A stretch of DNA of 6,556 nucleotides, taken from Bacteroides sp. (GTDB lineage: Bacteria > Bacteroidota > Bacteroidia > Bacteroidales > Bacteroidaceae). Of this stretch, positions 1 to 6,486 are shown piece after piece. Location of the stretch: NCBI GenBank assembly GCA_019412865.1, contig DXOJ01000623.1, positions 1 through 6,556 of the forward strand, in the 5' to 3' direction. Numbering within the stretch: position 1 is the stretch's first letter; the number at the start of each line of letters is the position of its first letter. The translations under genes were made by a program, and so were the position numbers. The notes below the pieces were generated by a model, which saw nothing but the letters and a program-made list of their open reading frames with translations, ran no database searches and had not been told where the DNA came from.

Positions 1-11
1 ATAAATCACCG

Positions 12-19
12 TATATTTG
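12..19 (+). promoter_or_regulatory. candidate -7 box for the rsfS-ftsH-cdsA operon
   Basis: TATATTTG fits the Bacteroides -7 consensus TAnnTTTG exactly. The matching -33 TTTG would lie about 20 bp upstream, outside the window, so only half of the promoter can be tested. If real, transcription would begin near position 25 and give a leader of roughly 90 nt before rsfS. The region is very AT-rich, so a chance match is possible. Confidence 0.35.
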
Positions 20-63
20 TCAAAAATATCACGTTTATAATCAGAAACAAAGGGTTGCCTTTT

Positions 64-78
64 TTTGTTATAAACAAA
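64..78. repeat. short perfect inverted repeat in the rsfS leader
   Basis: TTTGTT and AACAAA flank the 3-base spacer ATA. The arms are perfect over 6 bp but wholly AT-rich apart from one G:C pair, so a hairpin would be weak. It could be a protein-binding site in the leader or chance in AT-rich DNA. No known operator is recognised. Confidence 0.3.
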
Positions 79-112
79 TAGAGAACATGAATTATTAATC
101 TCAATTACAGGA

Positions 113-472
113 ATGAACGATACTAAAGTATTAATTGAAAAAATAAAAGAAGGAATTCAAGAGAAAAAAGGTAAAAAGATAATCGTTGCCGATTTAACCA
201 GCATAGAAGATACCATCTGTAAATATTTCGTTATCTGTCAGGGAAATTCTCCCAGTCAAGTGAGTGCCATTGTAGATTCAATCAAGGAATTTACACGCAA
301 AGGTGCGGATAGCAAACCTTATGCAATCGATGGACTCCGGAATGCTGAATGGGTGGCAATGGACTATGCCGATGTACTGGTACACGTCTTTTTACCGGAG
401 ACAAGAGATTTTTATAATCTTGAACACCTTTGGGCAGATGCCAAACTTACTCAAATCCCCGATCTAGACTAA
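113..472 (+). CDS. rsfS: ribosomal silencing factor RsfS (Iojap/YbeB family)
   Basis: RsfS binds ribosomal protein uL14 on the large subunit and blocks joining of the subunits, lowering translation when nutrients run short; it acts in the cytoplasm. The 119 residues match the usual family length (about 105-130). The family core is plain: KYFVICQGNS (residues 37-46), then SQVSAIVDSI (48-57), then the signature W80-V-A-M-D84-Y85-A-D87-V-L-V-H91 followed by R98-D-F-Y101-N-L103-E-H-L-W107. The ATG at 113 follows ACAGGA, a purine-rich stretch set very close to the start. It is the first gene of a plus-strand run, and only 3 bp separate its TAA from the ftsH ATG, so translation of the two is probably coupled. 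The pairing with ftsH, instead of nadD/rlmH as in E. coli, is, as I recall, typical of Bacteroidetes. Identification is secure. Confidence 0.96.
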   Translation: MNDTKVLIEKIKEGIQEKKGKKIIVADLTSIEDTICKYFVICQGNSPSQVSAIVDSIKEFTRKGADSKPYAIDGLRNAEWVAMDYADVLVHVFLPETRDFYNLEHLWADAKLTQIPDLD

Positions 473-475
473 TTA

Positions 476-2632
476 ATGATTATGGACAATAATAATAGCA
501 ATAATAACAATAGCAATAAACCTAACAATAAGGTTAATATGCCTAAGTTCAACCTGAACTGGATGTATATGATTATTGCCCTTATGCTTCTCGGCCTCTG
601 GTGGGGCAGTGATTCAAAGGGAGCTGGAAGCAAAGCTGTAACTTACAGTGAGTTTCAGGACTACGTAAAAAAGGGCTATGTAAGCAAAGTATTGGGTTAT
701 GAAGATAAGTCAATAGAAGCTTTTCTTAAACCGACTGCTGTAGGGGCTGTTTTTGGAGCGGACTCTACCAAAGTGGGACGTAACCCTATCATTACAAGTA
801 GAACGCCATCTACCGATAAACTGGAAGAGTTTTTGCAGGCAGAAAAGGAAGCCGGTCATTTTGACGGTTCTTCCGACTATCCGCCCAAATCGGATATTTT
901 TCCCGCAATCCTGATCCAGATACTCCCGCTTGTCTTGCTTGTAGCGTTATGGATCTTCTTCATGCGCCGTATGAGCGGAGGTGGCAGTGGTGGCCCCGGC
1001 GGTGTATTTAACGTAGGAAAATCAAAAGCCCAGCTTTTTGAAAAAGGTGGAGCCATCAAGATTACATTTAAGGATGTAGCGGGTTTGGCAGAAGCGAAAC
1101 AAGAGGTAGAGGAAATTGTAGAGTTCTTGAAGGAACCGCAGAAATATACGGATTTGGGAGGTAAGATACCCAAAGGAGCATTGCTGGTAGGCCCTCCGGG
1201 AACCGGTAAAACTTTGCTTGCCAAAGCTGTGGCGGGTGAAGCTAATGTTCCTTTCTTCTCACTGGCAGGTTCTGACTTCGTGGAAATGTTTGTGGGTGTA
1301 GGTGCATCCCGTGTTCGCGACTTGTTTAAACAGGCCAAAGAGAAAGCTCCTTGTATCGTCTTTATTGATGAGATTGATGCCGTAGGACGTGCTCGTGGCA
1401 AAAATCCTGCAATGGGAGGAAATGACGAACGCGAAAACACCTTGAACCAGTTATTGACAGAGATGGACGGTTTCGGTTCCAACAGCGGTGTAATTATCCT
1501 TGCTGCTACTAACCGTGTAGACGTACTTGATAAAGCATTGCTCCGTGCAGGACGTTTTGACCGTCAGATACATGTGGATCTGCCCGACTTGAATGAACGT
1601 AAAGAAGTATTTGGTGTGCATTTGCGCCCGATCAAAATAGACGATAGTGTTGATGTAGACTTGCTGGCTCGCCAAACTCCGGGATTCTCGGGTGCGGATA
1701 TCGCCAATGTCTGCAATGAAGCTGCATTGATCGCTGCCCGCCACGGAAAGAAATTTGTAGGCAAGCAAGACTTTCTGGATGCGGTAGACCGCATCATCGG
1801 TGGTCTGGAAAAGAAAACCAAGATTACTACGGAAGCTGAAAGACGTTCCATCGCTTTGCATGAAGCAGGACACGCCTCTATCTCCTGGTTATTGGAATAT
1901 GCCAATCCATTGATTAAGGTAACTATCGTTCCCCGCGGACGTGCATTAGGAGCTGCCTGGTATCTGCCGGAAGAACGTCAGATTACTACTAAGGAGCAAA
2001 TGTTGGATGAAATGTGTGCTACTTTAGGAGGACGCGCCGCTGAAGATTTATTCCTCGGCCGCATTTCAACTGGTGCCATGAACGACTTGGAAAGAGTGAC
2101 TAAACAGGCATACGGTATGATTGCTTATTTAGGTATGAGCGACAAGCTGCCGAATTTATGTTATTACAACAACGATGAATATTCTTTCAACCGTCCATAT
2201 AGCGAAAAGACAGCCGAACTAATTGACGAAGAAGTCAAGAGAATGGTGAACGAGCAGTATGACCGCGCCAAGAGAATTCTGTCAGAGCACAAAGAAGGTC
2301 ACAACGAACTGACGCAATTACTGATTGACAAAGAGGTAATCTTTGCGGAAGACGTTGAACGTATCTTCGGCAAACGCCCCTGGGCTTCGCGTTCGGAAGA
2401 AATCATGGCTGCTAAAGAAAGCCAGGATGCCGCAAGAGCTGAAAGGGAACTTGCCCAAAAGTTAAAAGAAGAAGAAAAAGAAATCAAAGAAGAAGAAGCT
2501 GAAAATACTGCAGAGGAGCAAGCCCCCATTGACACCAAAGTTGCCGCAGCAGGTAACAAGGTTACAGTGGAAGGCAAAGTTACCGTAGAGGGTAAGTCCA
2601 ATGGAGAAGAACAAGCTAACGGGTCCAACTAA
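476..2632 (+). CDS. ftsH: ATP-dependent zinc metalloprotease FtsH
   Basis: FtsH is a hexameric inner-membrane AAA+ protease that pulls damaged or regulatory membrane and cytosolic proteins into its chamber and degrades them. Domains in order: Asn-rich cytoplasmic tip (residues 5-18), TM1 (about 28-44), periplasmic domain (45-140), TM2 (141-163), Gly-rich linker (168-176), AAA+ ATPase and M41 peptidase. Visible motifs: Walker A GPPGTGKT (239-246), pore loop MFVGVG (271-276), Walker B IVFIDEID (294-301), second region of homology 341-364 with arginine fingers R360 and R363, zinc site HEAGH (462-466) with likely third ligand D537. All key residues are present. A charged, Glu/Lys/Ala-rich tail (about 640-718) makes it longer than E. 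coli FtsH (about 644). The loop reads RAGR where RPGR is more common. Two in-frame ATGs, at 476 and 482, are possible starts; the second gives MDNNNSNN. No Shine-Dalgarno site decides between them. cdsA follows after 16 bp. Confidence 0.97.
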   Translation: MIMDNNNSNNNNSNKPNNKVNMPKFNLNWMYMIIALMLLGLWWGSDSKGAGSKAVTYSEFQDYVKKGYVSKVLGYEDKSIEAFLKPTAVGAVFGADSTKVGRNPIITSRTPSTDKLEEFLQAEKEAGHFDGSSDYPPKSDIFPAILIQILPLVLLVALWIFFMRRMSGGGSGGPGGVFNVGKSKAQLFEKGGAIKITFKDVAGLAEAKQEVEEIVEFLKEPQKYTDLGGKIPKGALLVGPPGTGKTLLAKAVAGEANVPFFSLAGSDFVEMFVGVGASRVRDLFKQAKEKAPCIVFIDEIDAVGRARGKNPAMGGNDERENTLNQLLTEMDGFGSNSGVIILAATNRVDVLDKALLRAGRFDRQIHVDLPDLNERKEVFGVHLRPIKIDDSVDVDLLARQTPGFSGADIANVCNEAALIAARHGKKFVGKQDFLDAVDRIIGGLEKKTKITTEAERRSIALHEAGHASISWLLEYANPLIKVTIVPRGRALGAAWYLPEERQITTKEQMLDEMCATLGGRAAEDLFLGRISTGAMNDLERVTKQAYGMIAYLGMSDKLPNLCYYNNDEYSFNRPYSEKTAELIDEEVKRMVNEQYDRAKRILSEHKEGHNELTQLLIDKEVIFAEDVERIFGKRPWASRSEEIMAAKESQDAARAERELAQKLKEEEKEIKEEEAENTAEEQAPIDTKVAAAGNKVTVEGKVTVEGKSNGEEQANGSN
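488..529 (+). repeat. AAT/AAC-rich codon run encoding the FtsH asparagine tract
   Basis: Fourteen codons, mostly AAT or AAC broken by AGC, AAA and CCT, encode an Asn/Ser-rich tip ahead of the first membrane helix. The triplet pattern (AATAATAGC, AATAATAACAATAGC) suggests growth by replication slippage. It stays in frame whatever the copy number, so length changes should be tolerated. The role of the tip is unknown. Confidence 0.6.
2561..2596 (+). repeat. tandem VTVEGK duplication in the FtsH C-terminal tail
   Basis: Residues 696-701 and 702-707 are both VTVEGK. The two 18-bp copies keep the same protein sequence but differ at the third base of five of the six codons (ACA/ACC, GTG/GTA, GAA/GAG, GGC/GGT, AAA/AAG). 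The copies are therefore old, or the protein repeat is held by selection while the DNA drifted. It lies in the disordered-looking tail beyond the peptidase domain. Confidence 0.75.
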
Positions 2633-2648
2633 TTAAAACGAATAGATT

Positions 2649-3497
2649 TTGATTAACAATTTCATAAAACGAGCTATTACGGGTGTACTCTTCGTTGCCA
2701 TCTTGGTAGGGTGCATCCTTTATGACGCATTCAGTTTTGGCATTCTGTTCACCGTTATCAGTGCACTGACTATTTATGAGTTTGCACAGTTGGTAAATAT
2801 GCGCGCAGAAGGAGTCAAGATAAACAAGACCATTAATATGCTCGGCGGGGCTTATTTATTCCTCGCAATCATGGGATTCTGCATTGATGCAGCCGATTCG
2901 AAAATATTCATCCCGTATGTGCTTTTATTGCTTTACATGATGATTAGCGAGTTGTATCTGAAAAAGGAGAACCCGGTACTTAACTGGGCTTATTCGATGC
3001 TTAGCCAATTTTATATCGGTCTGCCTTTTGCTTTGCTGAATGTATTGGCTTTCCATAATGATCCGGCATCGGAATTCAGTAGCATAAGCTATAATCCGAT
3101 TCTACCGTTATCCATCTTTATTTTCCTTTGGCTGAATGATACGGGTGCTTATTGCATCGGGTCACTGATAGGCAAACACCGACTCTTTGAACGCATCTCT
3201 CCCAAGAAATCATGGGAAGGCTCTATCGGCGGCGGAGTTGTAGCAATCGGAGTATCTTTTATACTTGCTCACTACTTCCCATTTATGTCAATGATGGAAT
3301 GGGCAGGACTGGCATTGGTAGTGGTTATATTCGGTACATGGGGCGACCTGACGGAGTCATTGCTAAAACGCCAATTGCACGTAAAGGATTCGGGAAATAT
3401 TCTTCCGGGACATGGAGGGATGCTCGATCGGTTTGATAGTTCTTTGATGGCCATACCGGCAGCAGTCGTTTACCTATATGCATTAACGTGGTCCTAA
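2649..3497 (+). CDS. cdsA: phosphatidate cytidylyltransferase (CDP-diacylglycerol synthase)
   Basis: CdsA turns phosphatidic acid and CTP into CDP-diacylglycerol and pyrophosphate, the branch point for all bacterial phospholipids, in the inner membrane. The 282-residue product has the usual length and about eight hydrophobic segments (for example 8-25, 29-48, 63-80, 86-103, 150-170, 193-210, 218-236, 264-280). The family signature is complete at residues 237-263: S237, K240-R241, K246-D247, then GNILPGHGG (249-257) and the metal-binding end D260-R261-F-D263. A second conserved stretch, WLNDTGAY (161-168) followed by SPKKSWEGSIGG (184-195), is also typical. An in-frame TAG at 2643 and the lack of any ATG before residue 51 mean translation starts at the TTG (2649) or a neighbouring ATT (2646 or 2652); TTG is favoured and gives a sensible N-terminus ahead of the first membrane helix. 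It sits 16 bp after ftsH, last gene of the operon, and a terminator follows. Confidence 0.96.
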   Translation: MINNFIKRAITGVLFVAILVGCILYDAFSFGILFTVISALTIYEFAQLVNMRAEGVKINKTINMLGGAYLFLAIMGFCIDAADSKIFIPYVLLLLYMMISELYLKKENPVLNWAYSMLSQFYIGLPFALLNVLAFHNDPASEFSSISYNPILPLSIFIFLWLNDTGAYCIGSLIGKHRLFERISPKKSWEGSIGGGVVAIGVSFILAHYFPFMSMMEWAGLALVVVIFGTWGDLTESLLKRQLHVKDSGNILPGHGGMLDRFDSSLMAIPAAVVYLYALTWS

Positions 3498-3535
3498 CAG
3501 GAGTTTTTCTCATCGATTAGAATTGCACACAATAC

Positions 3536-3575
3536 AAAAGGTCGGGAACTTCGATAGAAGTATCCCGACCTTTTT
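3536..3575. terminator. bidirectional intrinsic terminator between cdsA and the convergent lipoprotein gene
   Basis: AAAAGGTCGGGA (3536-3547) pairs perfectly with TCCCGACCTTTT (3563-3574). Inside it, ACTTC (3548-3552) pairs with GAAGT (3557-3561) around a GATA loop, leaving one bulged A at 3562. On the plus strand the stem ends in TTTTT (3571-3575) and serves cdsA; on the minus strand it ends in TTTT and serves the lipoprotein gene whose stop is at 3600. It is 38 bp past the cdsA stop and about 25 bp past the other. Confidence 0.92.
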
Positions 3576-3599
3576 CACACACAGTAAATCATAGTTAGG

Positions 3600-4382
3600 T
3601 TATCGGATCGAAGAAGTGGAGTGTACATCCTTCGCAGCTTCCGGCACACCTACCGGATGTTCCAGATCAAGAACGATCACTCTTCCTTCTCCATGTTCTC
3701 TTGAATTTATAGTCACTTTAAAACCTTTCATTGTTGATTCGGCATCTTTTTCCGTTGGGAAGAACTTTTCCAGATTATAAGAAACTCGTCCCCATCCCCA
3801 ATAGTCAGTCACATCCTCATACGTATTATAACGCAGTTCCAAATGTACGTAACCATCTTCAGCTACATTCAATGTTCTCGGTTCTGATGGTTCTCCCGTT
3901 TCTATCTTATTTTGCACAAGGCTGATACGATGTTTCTCCGAGCGAGGCAGCTCCTGACGGAAAATAACATTCAGGAATTTTCCTCCCAACCACATGTCAC
4001 CCTGATAAATCAGGATAGGATCATTGCCGAATTCCACCGCTTCTTCCTCTGTGGTCATATCTTCCACTTCCTTTGTCAACAATTCCTGTACACCTTCCAT
4101 TTTCACCTGAACTCCTTTTCCTCCTTCCATGTCATACAAAGGATTGAAAAAGGCCACTACACGTTCACCGTCTACCGGTTTAAACCAAGGTATGGAAGTA
4201 GCAACCGGATCAATCAATCCCCAACGATCACCTTCCAAATAATAACCTCCTCCACCGGTTGCCCGAACGGTCGCCCAATCCCAACTGAAATCTCCGATAG
4301 AATAACCATCATCATCACATGATTGCAACATTGGCACTAATGCCAATAACAACATTCCTAAAAGCCACTTAAATTTTTTCAT
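3600..4382 (-). CDS. NigD-like lipoprotein, probably surface-exposed
   Basis: The 260-residue product starts MKKFKWLLG with a hydrophobic core and a lipobox L19-Q-S-C22, so signal peptidase II should cut before C22 and the cysteine should be lipidated. The mature start C-DDD-G, with acidic residues at +2 to +4, resembles the lipoprotein export signal that carries Bacteroidetes lipoproteins to the outer face of the outer membrane. The stretch DDDGYSIGDFSWDWATVR (23-40) and the all-beta pattern that follows match what I know of NigD-like proteins (N-terminal OB-like domain, C-terminal beta domain). The biochemical role of that family is not established. No catalytic motif is visible. The ATG at 4380-4382 has an AAAGGA 7 bases upstream on the minus strand, a good ribosome site. 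It lies 93 bp downstream of lpxB, with a hairpin between, and converges on cdsA. Alternative: an unrelated Bacteroidales lipoprotein of unknown function. Confidence 0.87.
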   Translation of the reverse strand: MKKFKWLLGMLLLALVPMLQSCDDDGYSIGDFSWDWATVRATGGGGYYLEGDRWGLIDPVATSIPWFKPVDGERVVAFFNPLYDMEGGKGVQVKMEGVQELLTKEVEDMTTEEEAVEFGNDPILIYQGDMWLGGKFLNVIFRQELPRSEKHRISLVQNKIETGEPSEPRTLNVAEDGYVHLELRYNTYEDVTDYWGWGRVSYNLEKFFPTEKDAESTMKGFKVTINSREHGEGRVIVLDLEHPVGVPEAAKDVHSTSSIR

Positions 4383-4420
4383 ATCTTTTTCCTTTCTTTT
4401 TTTAGTCTTCTGCTTAATAA

Positions 4421-4453
4421 ATAAAAAAGCCGTGCAATTACTGCATCGGCTTT
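4421..4453 (-). terminator. intrinsic terminator after lpxB
   Basis: Read on the minus strand, AAAGCCG-TGCA pairs with TGCA-CGGCTTT around a five-base loop, with a single bulged base on the 5' arm (11 bp in all). The 3' arm runs into TTTTTTATTT. It sits 22 bp past the lpxB stop. On the plus strand only three T follow the stem, so it works in one direction. The NigD-like gene starts 38 bp beyond it. Confidence 0.8.
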
Positions 4454-4475
4454 ACGTTTATTCAGAAAAAGAAAG

Positions 4476-5612
4476 TTATTTTTTCAACAAGCGCAGCATT
4501 TCACGAGCTGCATGACGGGGAGCACCGGCAGGCCCCAACCGTTCGGCCACATATTCATATCCCAAAAGCATTTCATTTCTATATGCTTCATTTTCAATGA
4601 TATTTTTCAATTCACTTTGCATATTCTTCACGGTCATCGTATCCGCCACCAACTCTTTTACCACTTCACGGTCGGCAATCAGATTAACTAACGAAATAAA
4701 TTTCACGGTCAAGATATGACGCCGCAAGAAGGAAACCACTTTCCCTATCGGAGTGTAATAACAAACGACTTGGGGAACACGAAACAATGCCGTCTCAAGA
4801 GTAGCCGTGCCTGAAGTGACCAAAGCCACATCTGCGTGCTGCAACAAACGATAGGTTTGATCGAAAATGATTTTCACTTTCGCTTCTCCTACATATTTTT
4901 TATAATAGTCGGGAGCAATGGCAGGAGCACCCGCCAGAACAAGCTGATAATCGGGAAAAGCAGAAGCAGCCTTCAACATATCCGGCAGATTATCTTTGAT
5001 TTCCTGTTTCCGACTACCTGCAAGAAGAGCTATTACCGGTTTATCTTCCAGTTGATTCTCCGCAATAAACTGATCCTTATTTTTCGGATGAGCTTTCTGA
5101 TAAGCCACCACCTCATCCACGGTAGGATTACCAACATAGTGGATGGGGTATTGATGCTTTCCTTCGAAGAACTCTACTTCAAAAGGAAGAATGGAGAAAA
5201 GTTCGTCTACATCTCGTTTTATATTCTTGATACGATACTCCTTCCACGCCCATATCTTCGGAGAAATATAATAATAAACCGGAATCTGTGTCTTTGCATG
5301 AACAAACTTGGCTATATCCAGATTGAATCCCGGATAGTCCACGAGAATAACAACATCCGGTTGCCAGGAAACAATGTCTTCTTTACAACGCTTCATATTT
5401 GCAAAGATAGTGCGCAGATGGAGCAACACGGGAATAAAACCCATGTATGCCAGTTCTTTATAATGTTTCACCATCGTTCCTCCGACGGCAGCCATCAAAT
5501 CACCTCCGAAAAACCGGAAATCAGCCTGCGGATCTTTTGCCTTTAAGGCAGCCATCAGATGAGAAGCGTGCAAGTCGCCGGAAGCTTCGCCGACAATCAG
5601 ATAATACTTTAT
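4476..5612 (-). CDS. lpxB: lipid-A-disaccharide synthase, with a non-standard start codon
   Basis: LpxB (glycosyltransferase family 19, GT-B fold) joins UDP-2,3-diacylglucosamine and lipid X to form the tetraacyl disaccharide 1-phosphate of lipid A, releasing UDP at the inner membrane. Counting from an ATA at 5612 the protein has 378 residues, a normal length. Motifs: YYLIVGEASGDLHASHL (3-19), VDYPGFNLD (91-99), SPKIWAW (117-123), GNPTVDE (161-167), LLAGSRKQE (196-204), TSGTATLE (266-273), LVNLIADREVVKEL (308-321). The coding frame is open up to a TGA at 5654-5652 but contains no ATG, GTG or TTG before the conserved motif: candidates are ATT (5615), ATA (5612, where relatives have the Met of MKYYLIVGEASGD) and CTG (5600). 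The first ordinary start, TTG at 5573, would drop the glycine-rich loop and probably kill the enzyme. It lies 43 bp after surE and should share its transcript. Identity is secure; the start is not. Confidence 0.93.
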   Translation of the reverse strand: MKYYLIVGEASGDLHASHLMAALKAKDPQADFRFFGGDLMAAVGGTMVKHYKELAYMGFIPVLLHLRTIFANMKRCKEDIVSWQPDVVILVDYPGFNLDIAKFVHAKTQIPVYYYISPKIWAWKEYRIKNIKRDVDELFSILPFEVEFFEGKHQYPIHYVGNPTVDEVVAYQKAHPKNKDQFIAENQLEDKPVIALLAGSRKQEIKDNLPDMLKAASAFPDYQLVLAGAPAIAPDYYKKYVGEAKVKIIFDQTYRLLQHADVALVTSGTATLETALFRVPQVVCYYTPIGKVVSFLRRHILTVKFISLVNLIADREVVKELVADTMTVKNMQSELKNIIENEAYRNEMLLGYEYVAERLGPAGAPRHAAREMLRLLKK

Positions 5613-5613
5613 A

Positions 5614-5648
5614 ATAGTTGATAGTTGATAGTTGATAAATGATAGGTA
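5614..5648 (-). repeat. heptamer tandem repeat at the lpxB start
   Basis: Three exact copies of ATAGTTG (5614-5634, plus strand) are followed in register by two decayed ones, ATAAATG and ATAGGTA, so five units fill 35 bp of the surE-lpxB gap. On the coding strand the unit reads CAACTAT. The unit is 7 bp, so gaining or losing a copy moves the reading frame of anything that begins upstream. It ends two bases before the codon where LpxB should begin. Confidence 0.9.
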
Positions 5649-5655
5649 ATATCAA

Positions 5656-6423
5656 CTAATTAAACCAGTTGTTAAGTTCATCCATAAAGTGATAAGCTGT
5701 CACATCAACCGTGGTCGGAGTGATAGCAACATAGCCATTTGCCAAAGCCCAATGATCGTTCTTCTCATTTTCATGTTCGTGATCGGTAAATTCACCGGTC
5801 AACCAGAAATAATTCGGATCGTTCAGACGGGGACAGGCAGCCCATTCGTTCGTCCAACGGCCTTTTGCCTGTTCACAGATTTTGATTCCTTTGATATCGG
5901 TTGTATCCGGGAAATTTACGTTCAGGCAGGTTAAAGGAGGAAGTCCTTTTTCCAGTACCATGGTGGCAATACTGCGAATATAAGGTCTGGCAGCTTCAAA
6001 ATCGGCATCGGGTGCATGATTGCACAAAGAGAAGCCAATAGAAGGGATTCCATTCAAACAACCTTCGAATACCACTCCCATTGTGCCAGAATAGTGTACG
6101 TTAGTGGCGGAGTTATCTCCATGATTGATACCACCGACTACCAAGTCCGGTGTCCGGTCGAGCACTGTGTTCCGTGCCAATTTGATGCAATCGGTCGGTG
6201 TTCCCGAACATTTATAAACAGTTAAACCTACTTCTTTCTTTACTAACTGATAATGAACAGGTTGCGTCACCGTCAGCGCACAACCACTGCCCGAGCGCGG
6301 AGCATCAGGTGCCATTACCACAATATCTCCCAAAGGGCGAAGAAACTTCACCAGTTCATTAATCCCTTTAGCCATCACGCCATCGTCATTAGAAACAAGT
6401 ATCAACGGCTTTTCATTTTCCAT
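5656..6423 (-). CDS. surE: 5'/3'-nucleotidase SurE (survival protein)
   Basis: SurE is a metal-dependent cytoplasmic phosphatase acting on 5'- and 3'-nucleoside monophosphates, and in some bacteria on short polyphosphate; it helps survival in stationary phase and stress. The chosen start, ATG at 6421-6423, gives 255 residues, the usual size. Motifs: LILVSNDDG (7-15) with metal ligands D13 and D14, APRSGSG (41-47) with likely ligand S44, SGTPTDC (73-79), GGINHGDN (97-104) with ligand N100, [11 protein letters not shown] (111-121), and the C-terminal [15 protein letters not shown] (230-244). The frame is open further, to an ATG at 6489, but that start lies upstream of the likely promoter and adds 22 residues that do not look like SurE. 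AGGAAAGGA ends 8 bases before the chosen ATG and also supports it. First gene of a minus-strand run, followed by lpxB after 43 bp. Confidence 0.96.
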   Translation of the reverse strand: MENEKPLILVSNDDGVMAKGINELVKFLRPLGDIVVMAPDAPRSGSGCALTVTQPVHYQLVKKEVGLTVYKCSGTPTDCIKLARNTVLDRTPDLVVGGINHGDNSATNVHYSGTMGVVFEGCLNGIPSIGFSLCNHAPDADFEAARPYIRSIATMVLEKGLPPLTCLNVNFPDTTDIKGIKICEQAKGRWTNEWAACPRLNDPNYFWLTGEFTDHEHENEKNDHWALANGYVAITPTTVDVTAYHFMDELNNWFN

Positions 6424-6454
6424 ATCTTCAATCCTTTCCTTTTTTATATTCGCA

Positions 6455-6486
6455 CAAAAGTAACAAAAAGAAGCCGTACCGCCAAA
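6455..6486 (-). promoter_or_regulatory. Bacteroides-type promoter for surE-lpxB
   Basis: On the minus strand, TTTG (6486-6483) and TACTTTTG (6462-6455) are separated by exactly 20 bp. This fits the Bacteroides primary sigma factor pattern of a TTTG -33 box and a TAnnTTTG -7 box with about 19-21 bp between them. The start of transcription should fall near 6449, giving a leader of about 25 nt that holds the AGGAAAGGA ribosome site. No other good promoter is seen before lpxB, so it probably drives both genes. Confidence 0.75.

Noticed and set aside
1..112. Riboswitch or leader RNA ahead of rsfS
   Set aside because: Only one weak AT-rich inverted repeat is present; no conserved riboswitch core or terminator-like hairpin is visible.
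877..1482. 201-codon open frame on the minus strand opposite ftsH
   Set aside because: It is antisense to the FtsH Walker and pore-loop region, is rich in Ser and Pro as expected of an antisense frame, and matches no family I know.
1544..1565. RAGR instead of RPGR in the FtsH arginine-finger loop
   Set aside because: Both arginine fingers (R360, R363) are kept, and I believe the Ala form is normal in Bacteroides FtsH, so it is not a defect.
3912..4322. 136-codon open frame on the plus strand opposite the lipoprotein gene
   Set aside because: The minus-strand frame has a signal peptide, lipobox and ribosome site; this one has none and is its antisense shadow.
4836..5546. 236-codon open frame on the plus strand opposite lpxB
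   Set aside because: It is wholly antisense to conserved LpxB motifs, has no ribosome site or promoter that I can see, and its product has no recognisable domain.
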